Assembly (NCBI GenBank): GCA_016271365.2
Contig: CM057453.1
Coordinates: 502,919,001 to 502,983,000, forward strand
DNA: 64,000 bases
Reading direction: 5' to 3'
From: Neoceratodus forsteri
Taxonomy: Eukaryota > Chordata > Ceratodontiformes > Ceratodontidae
The position numbers were made by a program, and so were the translations under genes. Positions within the stretch are counted from its first letter, which is position 1. Every line of letters begins with the position of its first letter. A model generated the notes under the pieces. The model was not told where the DNA came from and did not search any database. It worked only from the letters and a program-made list of their open reading frames with translations. Shown in pieces: positions 52,301 through 63,331 of the stretch.

Positions 52301-52927
52301 GCCGGTCCACCGGCGCAGCGGTAGGGTTACCGCTCGTGGCACCAGTGACCCGGGTTCGGGAGCGGACTCGGGCAGCTGGAGGGCCGGCTGGGGGGAGGAG
52401 TCTTGAGCACCGAAAGGCTGCTGTCCTCCTCCGGGTGAGGTAGGTTGCAAGTCTCGCTGTTATACCGCCACCTGGGTGACCACAGGTGGAGGTGTAGTGA
52501 CGGTAGCTTGCAGACAAGGGTGGGGAGGCGCCCGTCGGAAGCCGGAGCACAAGCGTGTCATGACGTTGCTTGGCCCGAGGCTTCCTTGTGCAGCTGACGC
52601 CGAGGATGGGACCAGAAAAACGGAAATACCCTGTCCCAGGTTCCTGTAGACGGGTTCCGGTTGTCCCGAGAAAATCCATAACTGGGCTTTAGAGATGGGG
52701 CCAGCTGACCTCCCGACATAGTCTTGAGGTGTGAGAGAGGGTAAGGGAAGGCCCTCTCTTCCCTGCCCGGGGGGTAAACCGTGGTAGGATGGGGGTAGGC
52801 AGCTGGTACCCGGAATAAGAGGTACACAGGGCGAAACTATGGGAGCGTGAACGACCTAGGAAACCCTGAAGAAAGGTTCCTGGAGCAGTGAAGAGGGGGC
52901 AGAAAAATAGTAAGTAAAAAAAAAAAA
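52301..52927 (+). mobile_element. Long tRNA-SINE, copy 5 (full length)
   Basis: Perfect 13-bp target duplication ATCCTGTCCTTTG at 52288-52300 and 52928-52940. The tRNA-like head has A-box region GGCGCAGCGGTAGGGTTACC (52313) and B-box region GACCCGGGTTCGGGAGC (about 52348). A body of about 550 bp shares CTGCTGTCCTCCTCC and GGTTGCAAG with copy 1, and it ends AAATAGTAAGTAAAAAAAAA. About 627 bp is long for a tRNA-SINE. Poly-A and a 13-bp duplication suggest L1-type mobilisation. Confidence 0.9.
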
Positions 52928-53095
52928 ATCCTGTCCTTTGAACTGAAACCTGGGGGGGCTCATCCCAGGAGCACAGGATGTCTCATGAGAGACGCTCAAT
53001 AACACATTTTTATATTACAAAACATAGAGCAACCAGAACCAGCTGTCCAAGTGTCACACCATTTCCCATGGGTGCTGAAATTCTGGTGTCCTCTC

Positions 53096-53262
53096 CTTCA
53101 AACAACATGAAGTCTTGCTATATTATGACAATTGCAGTTTGTCCCAGCCTTAGAACTGCTCCGGAGGTGAAAGAGTTAACTTCCATGCCATGCATGGAAC
53201 TTAGAGCACGAGCTTGGTTAGAAAAGCTCTGTCTGGATCATTTCAAACTGAAACTGTCAGAT
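53096..53262 (+). repeat. DIRS E left inverted terminal repeat
   Basis: GTTTGTCCCAGCCTTAGAAC, TGCTCCGGAGGTGAAAGAGT and TAACTTCCATGCCATGCATG recur as reverse complements at 58640-58690, nearly identical over about 150 bp. High arm identity contrasts with the diverged arms of DIRS A. Confidence 0.92.
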
Positions 53263-53631
53263 TCTTTACTCCGCCTCCCTGAACAGTCGCTCAGGAGATT
53301 CCTCCTACTGCTCGGTTCATTTCTCGGTTTAAAAGTGTTTTTCTCGGTTAAATTCAACCGCGATTATAATTATTTTAACCGCAAACTGATCGGTTCAAGC
53401 TCTGTCTGTGGTATTGTAAGTAATAGACAGGTTTATTTCTGTGTGGAACTTGTAAACGTTTATCGGTTCGGTTTGAACCGATCAGGTTGTTTTAAAACTT
53501 CTTCTAAATTCATTTAAAGCTATTTAGAGTGCGGTTCCTGGTTCTTATCGGTTTAAAAAACGGATTTCATTACGGTTTTTTCCACGACCCGTGACACGGT
53601 TGGGAACCGATAAGGGTGTCTTGCCTGGCAT

Positions 53632-55254
53632 TTGCCGGAAAAGGGCAAGTTTTTGGTTAGGCTGGCATTATGTCTGAGAAACCCAAAAGAAAACCGGCCC
53701 ACTGGGTTTCAACACTGTAGTGTCTGTGGGGAAGCCTTTGCCAAGGCTGACCCACACACCACATGTGTTTATTGTCTGGGGTTTGACCACCTCAATGCAG
53801 ACTGCCAGATTTGTAAGAATTTCCCTGCAGCTACCCTAGATAAGAGAGTTGGTAGGCTCAGGGAACGAGAGACCAAAAAGTCCGCTGACCCGGATGGCCA
53901 GCCGAACCGGAGGGAGTGCCCTCTGACCAGGGCGAGACTTCCTCGGGCAAACGAAAAGCTGACTCAGTGGAGCCAGTTCCATCAAAGAGAACTAGAAAAT
54001 CAGCAGGTGTGGAGTCCAAAATTCCTTCTCCAACTGCTGCAGAGGTAGCCAAAGCGATCCAAATTGTCCAGTCGCTTTCCCCGGTTCCGTCTGAACCGCC
54101 ACTATCTGGCAAAAGGTCGGTTCGCCAGTTCCACCGGTTCAAGAATATGATATAGAGGAGTTTATGAACCAGAGGAGGGGAGGATGATTATGAACAGTGT
54201 GAATGTGATTTTGAAAGTCTGATGTGCCCATTGAACTGGACATCTCCCAGACAGACCTTTAGGAGAGTCTCCCCTAGGCTTTCTGAGTCCCCTTCTAATT
54301 TTCTGTTTTATAAAAAAGTTGCTGAAACCCTCCAGCTCCCTTTGGAGGAAGCTGTGGATGAGCAAGAGGAGCCTGACTTTGTGGAGATGATGGATATCCC
54401 AGAGTCCAGGAGATTGTCTATTCCTTTACATAAATCCTTCAGGAAACGCAATTAAAATTTTAAAAGCTCCTAATTCTGTGCCTCCTGTGGATAAAAAGAT
54501 GGACAGGAGGTACACCTTGTCAGGTCCTGATACAGAATTTCTTTCACAGCAATGCAGCCATGTTGGGGTAGTTCAGGCTGCAGCCTGTGATAAGGCTAAT
54601 ATTCCCCTGGCTTCACATCCTCCTGACAAGGACTCCAGGAAGATTGATGCCATGGCTAAAAAACAATACATGGCAGCGTCCTTGGGACTCAGACAGGCAA
54701 ATTATATGGCCTATGTTGCAAGATACCAGAAATCTAGATGGGGTACTGTCATGGCCTTAGCCAGACAGGCCCCTGGCCAGCTTGCCAAGGAGCTGGAACA
54801 GGTGGCTGCTGATGGTATTGAGGCATCTAAGGTGCAGTTCCATGCTGCAGTGGATTCTAATGATGTATCCTCTAGAGTCATGGCTACATCTGTAGCTTTT
54901 CATAGATTGGCTTGGCTCAGGTGTACTAGTCTGTCACAGGATACCCAGGCTAAGGCCATGGATTTTCCTGTGGTGGGAAATTCTCTGTTTGGGGAGCAGA
55001 CAGAGAATTATATGAAGAAAATGGATGAATATAGAACCACTTGTAGGAGTGCACAAGCCAAGGAACGGCAAGCCACTCCTCAGAGGCAGCCTCCCAGAGG
55101 TAGAGGCAGGCCTTTTCACAGACCTTTTTACCAAACCCTGGCCTCCTCTTCAGCTTACGTTCAGAGGGGGTTCTTCAGAGGGAGAGGCAGACGGGGTATG
55201 AGCAGGCCTGCTCCCACCCCTCAGCCTAAAGCCCCTGCCAAACAGGCACCCTGA
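53632..55254 (+). pseudogene. DIRS E gag-like ORF1
   Basis: N-terminal frame (53632-54048) has the zinc-binding-like CSVCGEAFAKADPHTTCVYC with LGFDHLNADCQIC. A basic Ser/Lys stretch (SSGKRKADSVEPVPSKRTRK) follows one frame over. A clean 258-codon frame (54478-55254) carries HPPDKDSRKIDAMAKKQYMA, DGIEASKVQFHAAVDSNDVS, RLAWLRCTSLSQDTQAKAMD and an Arg/Gly/Pro-rich C-terminus (RGRGRPFHRPF, RGRGRRGMSRP) typical of nucleic-acid binding. One or two indels separate the parts. Confidence 0.8.
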
Positions 55255-55258
55255 TGGG

Positions 55259-57018
55259 ATGCCCAGGGCCGATTCTCCATTACCTGTAGGGGGCAGGCTG
55301 GCTTACTTCGTCCAGGACTGGGAGTCTTTAACTTCAGACAAGTGGGTCCTGGAAGTAGTAAGCCAGGGTCTGGTTCTCAGCTTCAAAAAATTTCCAAAGA
55401 TGAGAATCAGATCTTTTCCACCTGCAAATCCTCTAGAGACTCTTGCTTTGGAAACAGAAGTCTCAACCCTCCTGGCTCTCAGAGTGGTAGAAAGGGTTTC
55501 TCCCCTACACCAGGGCAAGGGACTGTACTCCAGGTACTTCCTTACCCCAAAAAAGACGGGAGAATGGTGGCCCATCCTGGACCTAAGATATCTGAACAAG
55601 CACCTTTTAAAACCAAAATTCAAAATGGTGACTTGGGAATGATTTTACCTCTCCTAAGGCCAGGGGACTGGCTAGCTTCCTGGACCTCAAGGATGCCTAC
55701 TTCCATGTTCTTATCAGAAGCTCCCACCGAAGTACCTCAGATTCGAACTGCCCTCAGGCCATTATCAGTTCAGAGCAGTGCCCTTCAACCTTACCTCTGC
55801 CCCAAGGGTATTCACAAAATGCCTGGTGGTAGCAGTTGCTCATTTAAGAAGGCAAAAGATTGCCAAATTTCCCTACCTAGACGACTGGCTCATTGTGGGT
55901 CAGTCTCCAGACCAGGTCAAATCACACCTGCAGGTTGCCCAGCAGCTGCTTACCTCTCTAGGTTTTCTTCTCAATCTTCCAAAGTCAGTTTTAGAACCTG
56001 TCCAGGTACTCACCTTCATAGGCGCAGAGCTGGACACAAAGCAGGCCAGAGCCTTCCTTCCCCTAGAAAGGGTAAGGACCCTAGGGCCTGGCCTCCTCTT
56101 CACCCTGCAGGTCTCGACCAGCAAGGCATTTTCTACAGCTCCTAGGACACATGGCTGCTTCCACAGCCATAGTGCAAGGAGCAAGATTTCAGATGAGGGA
56201 CATTCACTTCCATTTGAGAGCCTTTTGGTCTCAAAGAAGAGATCCCATCCAAGTTGATCCCAACTCGAACCCTGATCCAGGCCCTTCAGTGGTGGCAGGA
56301 TCAGAGCAATCTGAGACAAGGGTTCCTTTCATCCCTCTATCTCACTCCTTGACCCTTACTACAGATGCGTCCCTTTGGGATGGGAGCTCACATGGGTGAC
56401 CTCTCCACCCAGGGATTGTGTTCCCCTCAGGAATCTCTGTTCCACATCAATCTGTTGGAACTCAGAGCTGTTTTTCTAGCACTTCAGGTTTTTTCTGCAT
56501 CTGTTCAGAACAAAGTGGTACAGGTCAGAACAGACAACACCACTACAATGTGGTACATCAACAAACAAGGGGGCACTCGGTCTTCGGCCTTATGCACCGA
56601 GGCAATGAAGTTGTGGTCTCTGGCTTATTCCTGAACACCTCCCTCATAGCAGTTCACCTCCCAGGCAAGGACAATGTCCTGGCAGATGCTCTCAGCAGGA
56701 TTTCCAGGGCCATCACGAATGGTCATTGATCCTCGAGTACTGGGATAGTTTTGCCAGGTGGGGCACCCTCAGATAGATCTTTTGCAGCCCCAGACAATCA
56801 TCAACTTCCACTTTTTGTTGCAGGCCCCAGTGTTGGGCTCAGTCCCCGATGCCTTCCTCCTCAATTGGGAGGGAAGTTTCTCATGCCTTCCCTTCCCTCT
56901 CCTGTTCAAGGTGCTAGTAAAAATCAGATCTCAGCCCTGCAAGATGATTCTGATTGCTCCAGATTGGGCCAGACAGCCCTGGTACCTCTCCTTCTGTCCT
57001 TAGCAGTCCATCTTCCCT
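55259..57018 (+). pseudogene. DIRS E reverse transcriptase / RNase H
   Basis: WVLEVVSQGLVLSF, GLYSRYFLTPKKTGEWWPIL and DLRYLNKHLLKPKFKMVTWE come in the first frame (55259-55642). The first catalytic motif GLASFLDLKDAYFHVLI is in a shifted frame (about 55665-55720). YQFRAVPFNLTSAPRVFTKC then FPYLDDWLIV (55763-55905) have the catalytic YLDD intact. RNase H follows with TDAS (about 56363), INLLELRAVFLALQ (about 56437), QVRTDNTTTMWYINKQGG and LADALSRISRA (about 56680); all four acidic positions are visible. About three indels break the frame. Confidence 0.88.
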
Positions 57019-58229
57019 GTGTCTCCCTGGAACCACAATCTGTTAACCTGTGCCCAGGGAGAGTTTGTTATCCAATCTCAAATCCCTCAACCTCAAGGCC
57101 TGGCTCTTGAGGAGTTCGAGTTTGTTGACCTACACCTTTCTCAAGGTGTTCTCGAAATTTTTAAAGCTTCTAGGAAGCCTTCCACTAGGGCTACTTATAA
57201 CTCTAAATGGAAAAGGTTTTCTATATGGTGCTCTGGGAAGCATATTTCCCCGGAATCTGCTGATTTGCCCACTGTTTTGGACTATATGGTCCATCTTAAT
57301 TCTTTGGGACTGAGACCAGCTACCCTGAAAGTGCATTTGGCAGCTGTCTCTGCTTTTATTTCAGCAGGGAAGCCCTCTTCTCTCTTTGCTCACCCTGTTT
57401 TTTCCAAGTTTTTCAGGGGTTTGCTTCATACCAATCCACCATTCCGGGACCCTGCCCTGCCTGGGATCTTAATGTTTGCATTGCTCAGCTGATGCAACCC
57501 CTTGAACCTCTGTCTTTGGTAGAGCTTAAGTACTTGACTTGGAAAACTGTGTTTCTAGTAGCCATCACTTCTGCCAGGCGCATAAGTGAGTTGCAAGCTT
57601 TGTCAGTGGAGACTGACTTTATTTCCTTTCACAGGGATAAGGTAGTCCTCATGACTAACAGGAAGTTTTTGCCTAAGGTGGTTTCAGATTTCCACCTTAA
57701 TCAATCTATTTCTCTTCCAGTGTTCTTCACTGACCATTCCTCCTCTGGTGAGAGGAGGCTGCACAGCTTAGATGTTAAGAGGGCACTTAGTTACTACATA
57801 GAGCGTACCAAGGGTCACAGGTTTGACTCCCTCCAACTCTTTCTCACTTATGGTGAGGTTGGGAAAGGGAAACCTGCCACTAAGAGATCCATTGCCAGGT
57901 GGATTGTCTCTTGTATCCAATTTTGCTATCAAAAACTGGGTAAGGTTCCCCCTTCAGGCCTGAGGGCTCACTCTACCAGACGTACAGCTCCGTCCCTAGC
58001 TGCGGCCAGGGACATCCCTATCTTAGAGATATGTCAAGCAGCTATTTGGAAAACAGTACATACTTTCACTAAGCATTACTCCTTGGACATTCAGGCCAGG
58101 AGAGGGATGCTCGATTTGGCACAGTTGTGCTTCAGAGCCTATTTCCTAAGTAGGTTCTGTCCCTCCTCCATGGAGGTACTGCTGTGTAGTTCTGTATTGT
58201 ATAATATAGCAAGACTTCATGTTGTTTGA
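57019..58229 (+). pseudogene. DIRS E tyrosine recombinase (one frameshift)
   Basis: Two overlapping frames: 57019-57492 (RKPSTRATYNSKWKRFSIWC, KVHLAAVSAFISAGK) and 57492-58229. The shift is near 57450-57490, where VCIAQLMQPLEPLSLVELKY is the likely original reading. In the second frame ARRISELQ has the first catalytic Arg (residues 29-30), AHSTRR gives His160 and Arg163, and KHYSLDI gives Tyr196 (codon at about 58077). The catalytic set is complete, unlike in A, G and H. The enzyme would integrate a circular double-stranded DNA intermediate. Confidence 0.9.
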
Positions 58230-58752
58230 AGAAAAATTACTCACCTTAGTAATGTTGTTTCTTCTAATGGAGTCTTGCTATATTATGACCTCCCCCTCAG
58301 CCTGCCCCTCTCAGAACTTCTACTTTAGGGATGGGGTGGTCAGTCCAGTGTTGGCACTTATTGATGCCCATCTTGTGTTTTCCACCCCTTCTTTTTGGGG
58401 TGTTTGGGTGTTGTGTTTTATTTTATCTTATCTTATTTTCTGGTCCCCTGACTTGAGTCTTGGTGTTGGGACCAGGAAAATGTGTTAATACTTAAGTAGT
58501 CAGTTGGCTAGTGTAGGTTACAGCTTCCACACAGAACCTTAGTGAGTTTTGCTCGTAAAAGATCTGACAGTTTCAGTTTGAAATGATCCAGACAGAGCTT
58601 TTCTAACCGAGCTCGAGCTCTAAGTTCCATGCATGGCATGGAAGTTAACTCTTTCACCTCCGGAGCAGTTCTAAGGCTGGGACAAACTGCTATTGTCATA
58701 ATATAGCAGGACTCCATTAGAAGAAACGACATTACTAAGGTGAGTAATTTTT
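58203..58752 (+). repeat. DIRS E internal complementary region and right ITR
   Basis: 58203-58288 is the complementary region. 58289-58560 is non-coding, with no frame matching a DIRS protein. 58561-58752 is the right ITR, ending CATTACTAAGGTGAGTAATTTTT. Confidence 0.92.
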
Positions 58753-58789
58753 ACTTCATTGCCGTCGATGAGAGATGATATGACACCAG

Positions 58790-60110
58790 ACTTTTTCATT
58801 CCCTTAGTGCCAACTCCTCTATCTCCAACATCCTTCTGCCTACAGGGGATCTTTTAGAGGAGCATTTTGGTCAGTCGGCGGCTGTCATGAAGCAGGAGCT
58901 CCTCCGCACATTATTGGCACCGCTTGAGGGCCACCTTGGAGTCTGCACCATTTCCAGTTCTGTCATCAGCACCATCATCATTTCCTGCAGTGCCAGTGTA
59001 ACTTCCCCTTGAGATGTTTCTACCAGCACCGGGGCAGGTCTTGGTGCCCGGTGGAAGTGCCCCTCAGATCAGTCCTCCTCATTGGTACTGGAGCCATGGG
59101 TTTCCTCCTTCTTATTGGAAGATGAGCAAGAGTACAATCTAGATCTCGTTGATTATGAAGAGTATCCCCCAAATCCAGAGGTAACTCCGCTTATTCAGAC
59201 AGTTCAAGTTTGTGTTATCTCTCTGTTCAGTCACTGCTGAAGAATATGCAGAAGGTCCTAAACTTAGAGACAGTGACTGTAGATGAGCCAAAAAATACAC
59301 AGATGGAGTATCTGACTATATTTTTACTGCCTGTATATCTGGCTCCATCTGTCGAGCCTGCCCTAGAGACTCTTATGGAGATTGGCTGGAGCAAAGCAGC
59401 TTCCATTCCAGCAGTATTGTGGCTCCCACATAAAAAAGTATATAGCATCCTTCACCATATTATTTCACTATACTCAGCCTATAGGAGGTGCTGTTGTTAT
59501 CATGGCTAGTAATGATAATTCAGTCACTCCAAAGGAATTTGCTGTGCAGCCTCCTGACAAGGAGTCTCGCAAGGTTGACATCATGGGAAAATGGATGTCC
59601 GTATCAACTACTCCAGGCCTTAGAGTTGTGAGCAAACACTTCCGCATTTCATATGAATACTTCCTGAGGAACAGGATCAGACACATTACAGAAAGCTTTC
59701 AGAGTCTCCCTCAAAGCAGGCCCTTTTGGCAGTTATTACAAAAGGGCATGAATCTAATAACCAACTGTGGGCTGCTTTGGATGCCTCTCATGCAGTGACC
59801 CATGCAGTCACTGCTAGGATTTGTGTCCAGAAGCACTCTTGTCTATAAATGGCAACATTCATCTCCAGTGTATAGCAGAATATTATGAATGTTCCGTTTA
59901 ACAGAAACTATTTCTTTGGTCAACATGTGGAGGGGGCTATTAAGGAGTCCAGTGAAAAGAAACCAACCTAAAGGTGTATGAAGAACATCCGCACCCCTTC
60001 CCTTAGAGTTAGCGAACCTTTGCTTCTTCCACCAGCAACAGCCATTTCATAGAAAGTCCGCTCAGTGAGGTTTTCACCAGCAGTTTAAGTTGAAGCCCTT
60101 CCAGTAGCAG
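58790..60110 (+). pseudogene. DIRS F gag-like ORF1 remnant
   Basis: LLPTGDLLEEHFGQSAAVMK (about 58829) is followed by an acidic block and then QPPDKESRKVDIMGKWMSVS (about 59548-59607), the DIRS gag signature. NYFFGQHVEGAIKESSEK-type sequence lies near 59905-59955, and a Gln/Lys-rich tail lies near 60030-60110. Several frameshifts. Confidence 0.65.
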
Positions 60111-60239
60111 ACAGAAACTGCAGAAGAAGGTGCAAACAAGGAGGGCGCTTAACACTAACCTCTGGGACACTAGCCCTGTGTCCACCCCAGCTGCCAAAGG
60201 TGGACTGCTCATCTCTGGTTGGGGGATTGTGGGAGATTA

Positions 60240-62000
60240 GCTGTGTTTATCAGCAATGGGACACCATTACCTCGGACACATAGGTCTTGAAGATTATTCA
60301 AGATGGTTACTCCCTGGAACTGATGCAGCAACCTCCAGATCATCATCCAGGGAAACTGCGTCAGCTGATAAGCCTGATGGCAGACCTCCTTTCCCTGGAG
60401 GTAGTGGGGCTCCTACAAAATGGGGCAGTAGTGAGAGTGCCAAAGTCATACTGGGGCAAAGGCTTTTACTCCAGGTACTTCCTTGTTTCCAAGAAGACTG
60501 ATGGCATATGTCCGATCTTAAACCTCACACTACTGAACAGGTACCTGAGGCACAAAGAATTAAGGATGGTATCACTGGGATCTCTTTTACCATACCTTAG
60601 ATCCTATGTTTGGTTGGCAACCCTAACCATGCAGAATTCATGCTAACATGTACAGTACCTGTCTGGGTCAACCACCACAAAGACCTCCATTTTGTGTGGA
60701 TCTCAAAGATTGTCAGTTAAGAGGCTTGCTCTTTGGGCTTGCATCAGTGCTGCTTGACTTCATCAAGGACTTTGCAGAGTTTGCATCATACTTTAGAAAA
60801 AGGCAGTGCGGGTATTTCTTTTACCTAGATGAATGGCTTATAAAGAGTTCATCTGGTGAGCAGACAGATGACAGTGACCTTGGTATGCCAATTTCTGACA
60901 TCCCTGGGAGCCATACTCAGTCTTCAGAATCACAGTTAAGTCCCTCACAGAGACTACTGTTCATAGGTGCAGTCCTAGATTCCACATGAGCACAGTCTTC
61001 CTTCCAGACGACCGGGCCGAATCAGTTGTGCGTATGGCCTGTTACATCAAATAATGCAACTGAGGTGACAGCTGACTGTATAAAGAGAATGTTATAATTC
61101 ATGGCAGCCACATCTTTATGGTATGCCTTGCAAGGCTGCATATAAGAATATCTCAGTGGATGCTCAGCACACAATGGTCGCAGGCATGTCAACTTCTGGA
61201 TCGCCCCATATGGTGATGGAACCTATGGCTTGCTCCCTCCTGTGGTGGTCCTCAAAGAAGAATTTCTTTAAGGCTTCCATTTGTCCCCATCCTGAGCTGC
61301 AGGTGACTATAACAGTGGACACCTCCTTAGTGGAGTGGCATACAAACTGCTAGGGTCTTCAGACCCAAGGGGTTTGGTCATACTAAGAATGTCACCGCCA
61401 CATAAATGTACTAGGGATGAGAGCCATTCTGTATGGGCTACAAACCCCGTCTGATCCAGTTTCCCACAAAGTAGTTCATCTTCAAACAGACAGAAAGAGG
61501 GTCATGGGTCATGTTCTACCTCAACAAGCAAGGAGGGAATGCACTCTTTATCTTCTGTCCGGAGAAGTGATAAAGAGTCTGGGAGTGGTGCTTACAGCAC
61601 AAGATCCTTCTTCAGGCAACCCATCTACCTGGGGTAAAAAAACTGTGATTTCAGTCGAACAGTAGTAGACCCTCGCAAGTGGTCCCTAGTGGATGACATG
61701 GTTCAGTCCCTGTTAGATGACTGGAGTATACCAGAGTTGGACATGTTTGTGTCCCACCACAAATCAGAATTGCTGCACTTTTACTCCAGACATTTAGGGC
61801 ATGACACTTCTGTCTGGATATATTCAGGCTATAGTGGACAGGTCATTTTCTTAAGACCACCATTCCCTCTGCTTCCTCTCATCCAGAGGGTTCTCCTCAA
61901 GCAGGAGGCCTAGAGTGGCCAAATGATACTGATTGCTCCATGCTTACCAAGGCAGATCTGGTATCCGTTGCTGTGGCAAATGGCGATTTAGCAGCCATGG
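60240..62000 (+). pseudogene. DIRS F reverse transcriptase / RNase H remnant
   Basis: LIKGFYSRYFLVSKKTDG-type block at about 60460-60510 (GKGFYSRYFLVSKKTDG). LNRYLRHKELRMVSLGSLLP follows. The YxDD box reads FFYLDEWLIKS (about 60815-60845), so the second Asp is Glu. RNase H: TITVDTSLVEW (about 61307), RAILYGLQT and LQTDRKRVMGHVLPQQA. The later block is ELDMFVSHHKSELLHFYS (about 61735). It is non-functional. Confidence 0.72.
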
Positions 62001-62082
62001 ACTTTACCCCTGAGGACGAATCTCCTGACCCACTTCCATGGTCAGCTGGTATATCAGACCTTTGATCCACACATCTTAATGC

Positions 62083-63331
62083 ATGGCTCCCGAGGAGATA
62101 GAAGTGGGCCAGTTTCAGATGTCGCAGGGGGTCCTTCAAGTCCTTTTAGCAGCTCACAAGCATTCCACCAGGAAAGCTGTGGTACAAAGTTGCATTTTTC
62201 CATTTGATGTTCTGAGGTATCCAAAGATCCTTTTTACTGTCCTCCAGAGAGAATTTTCGACTATCTGTGGGACCTTTTGGAGTCTAGCATGCAGTATTTC
62301 TTGATTAAAGTCCACTTGTCGGCCATCTCGGCCTATCATGAGCTAGTGGAAACTCTTCGCTTAGCTCAACTTCCTGTCTTCAGAAGACTTTTTTGAGAGA
62401 CATCACGCAAAAGAGACCTCCTCAGTCAGGTGTGAGACATGCTCACTCATTAGATCTTTGCACCAGCAGCTGCTTGAGGCTTGAAGTATCTAACCTGGAA
62501 AACCATGCTTCTACTAGCCATTGTGTCTGCATGCAGAGTTTCTGAGCTACATGCCCTAGTGACGGATCTTCCATCCATGATTTTCCATAAGGACAGGGTG
62601 GTACTTTGCAGACATCTTAAATCTCTGGCAAAGGTGTACTGGAGTTTTACTTCAATTAGTTTTTAGTGCTTCCTTTTTTTTTTTAACTTTCTGTTTGTCC
62701 ACCTCTCTCACCCTGGAGCTACGCTTCTTTGGGAGACACCTAGGTACCACCCCACGACTTGCCTTACCTGAATCCCTAGGGGTTCCCCCATGGACCTGTG
62801 GATATCCCCCCCCCCCAGGCGAGTATGGGACGGGACCCCAGTGTCCTGATATCTTCAGTGTCTCATCGGGTCCCCTGGTGGTCAGGCAGGCAGTCGCAGT
62901 TAGGGTCGGTACCGGTGCTCCGTCTACCCGTGCTTCGGCGGTGTGTTTTTCCTCCTTTCTGAGGAAGTGACCAGCACCCCGACGTCAAGGTGATCCTGCT
63001 GATGTCCGCCACTTCCAACCCTCTTTCGCGTGCTCCTGTGCTTGCTATGCCTCTGGCCTCTGCCAGAGGCCAGCCAAGCACCGAGCGGGTGCCCCTCCTC
63101 CTTCCCAAGAGAGGAGAGCTGTCCATCGGATGCTCAATCCTCTCCCTCCCCTGACGGCCTGGGCTCGTTCCCGAATTCAAGTTGCCGGCGTGATGCAAGG
63201 TATGGCGTCCAGCGCTTCAACCCTCAGCGCCACTGGGCCGGCTTTTGGTGCTTCTCTTACATTCTTCCCCAAATAGGGAAACCAATGGAAAGTGGTGTGG
63301 CACTCTCTTGATGTTAGAATGATCTTCAGAT
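62083..63331 (+). pseudogene. DIRS F tyrosine recombinase remnant, truncated
   Basis: MAPEEIEVGQFQMSQGVLQV and LLAAHKHSTRKAVVQ start the domain, VHLSAISAYHEL is near 62315, and KYLTWKTMLLLAIVSACRVS and FHKDRVVLCRH lie at 62484-62615. A SINE separates the next part, LTFFP...HSLDVRMIF (63256-63320). The C-terminal half with H-x-x-R and Tyr is absent, cut off at about 63331. Confidence 0.78.
62673..63242 (-). mobile_element. Long tRNA-SINE, copy 6
   Basis: Target duplication TTTTAGTGCTTC / TTTTGGTGCTTC (62661-62672 and 63243-63254, one mismatch). The minus-strand head reads GCCGGCCCAGTGGCGCTGAG, GGACGCCATACC and, beyond, TTGAATTCGGGAACGAGCC. The tail is a T-run on + at about 62674-62684. It interrupts the DIRS F recombinase. 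Confidence 0.88.

Larger units (their letters stand above)
53096..58752 (+). mobile_element. DIRS element E (structurally complete)
   Basis: A third DIRS family, 5657 bp. Left ITR 53096-53262, gag-like ORF1, RT/RH, tyrosine recombinase, internal complementary region 58203-58288, right ITR 58561-58752. The complementary region reads AGACTTCATGTTGTTTGAAG (reverse complement of the left terminus CTTCAAACAACATGAAG...) joined to AAAAATTACTCACCTTAGTA (reverse complement of the right terminus). This fixes both ends almost to the base. No target duplication flanks it. A few frameshifts per ORF indicate moderate age. Confidence 0.93.
58757..63331 (+). mobile_element. DIRS element F (A-like family, ends not resolved)
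   Basis: Gag, RT, RNase H and recombinase remnants in order, closer in wording to A and H than to B or E. DIRS E lies immediately upstream and may be inserted near its 5' part; no left ITR of F was found. The recombinase is interrupted by a SINE and then truncated at about 63331 by what looks like a DIRS left terminus. Confidence 0.7.

Noticed and set aside
52301..52375. A functional tRNA gene
   Set aside because: A- and B-box-like sequences are present but the sequence continues as a SINE body with poly-A tail and target duplication; the same holds for 23955-24030.
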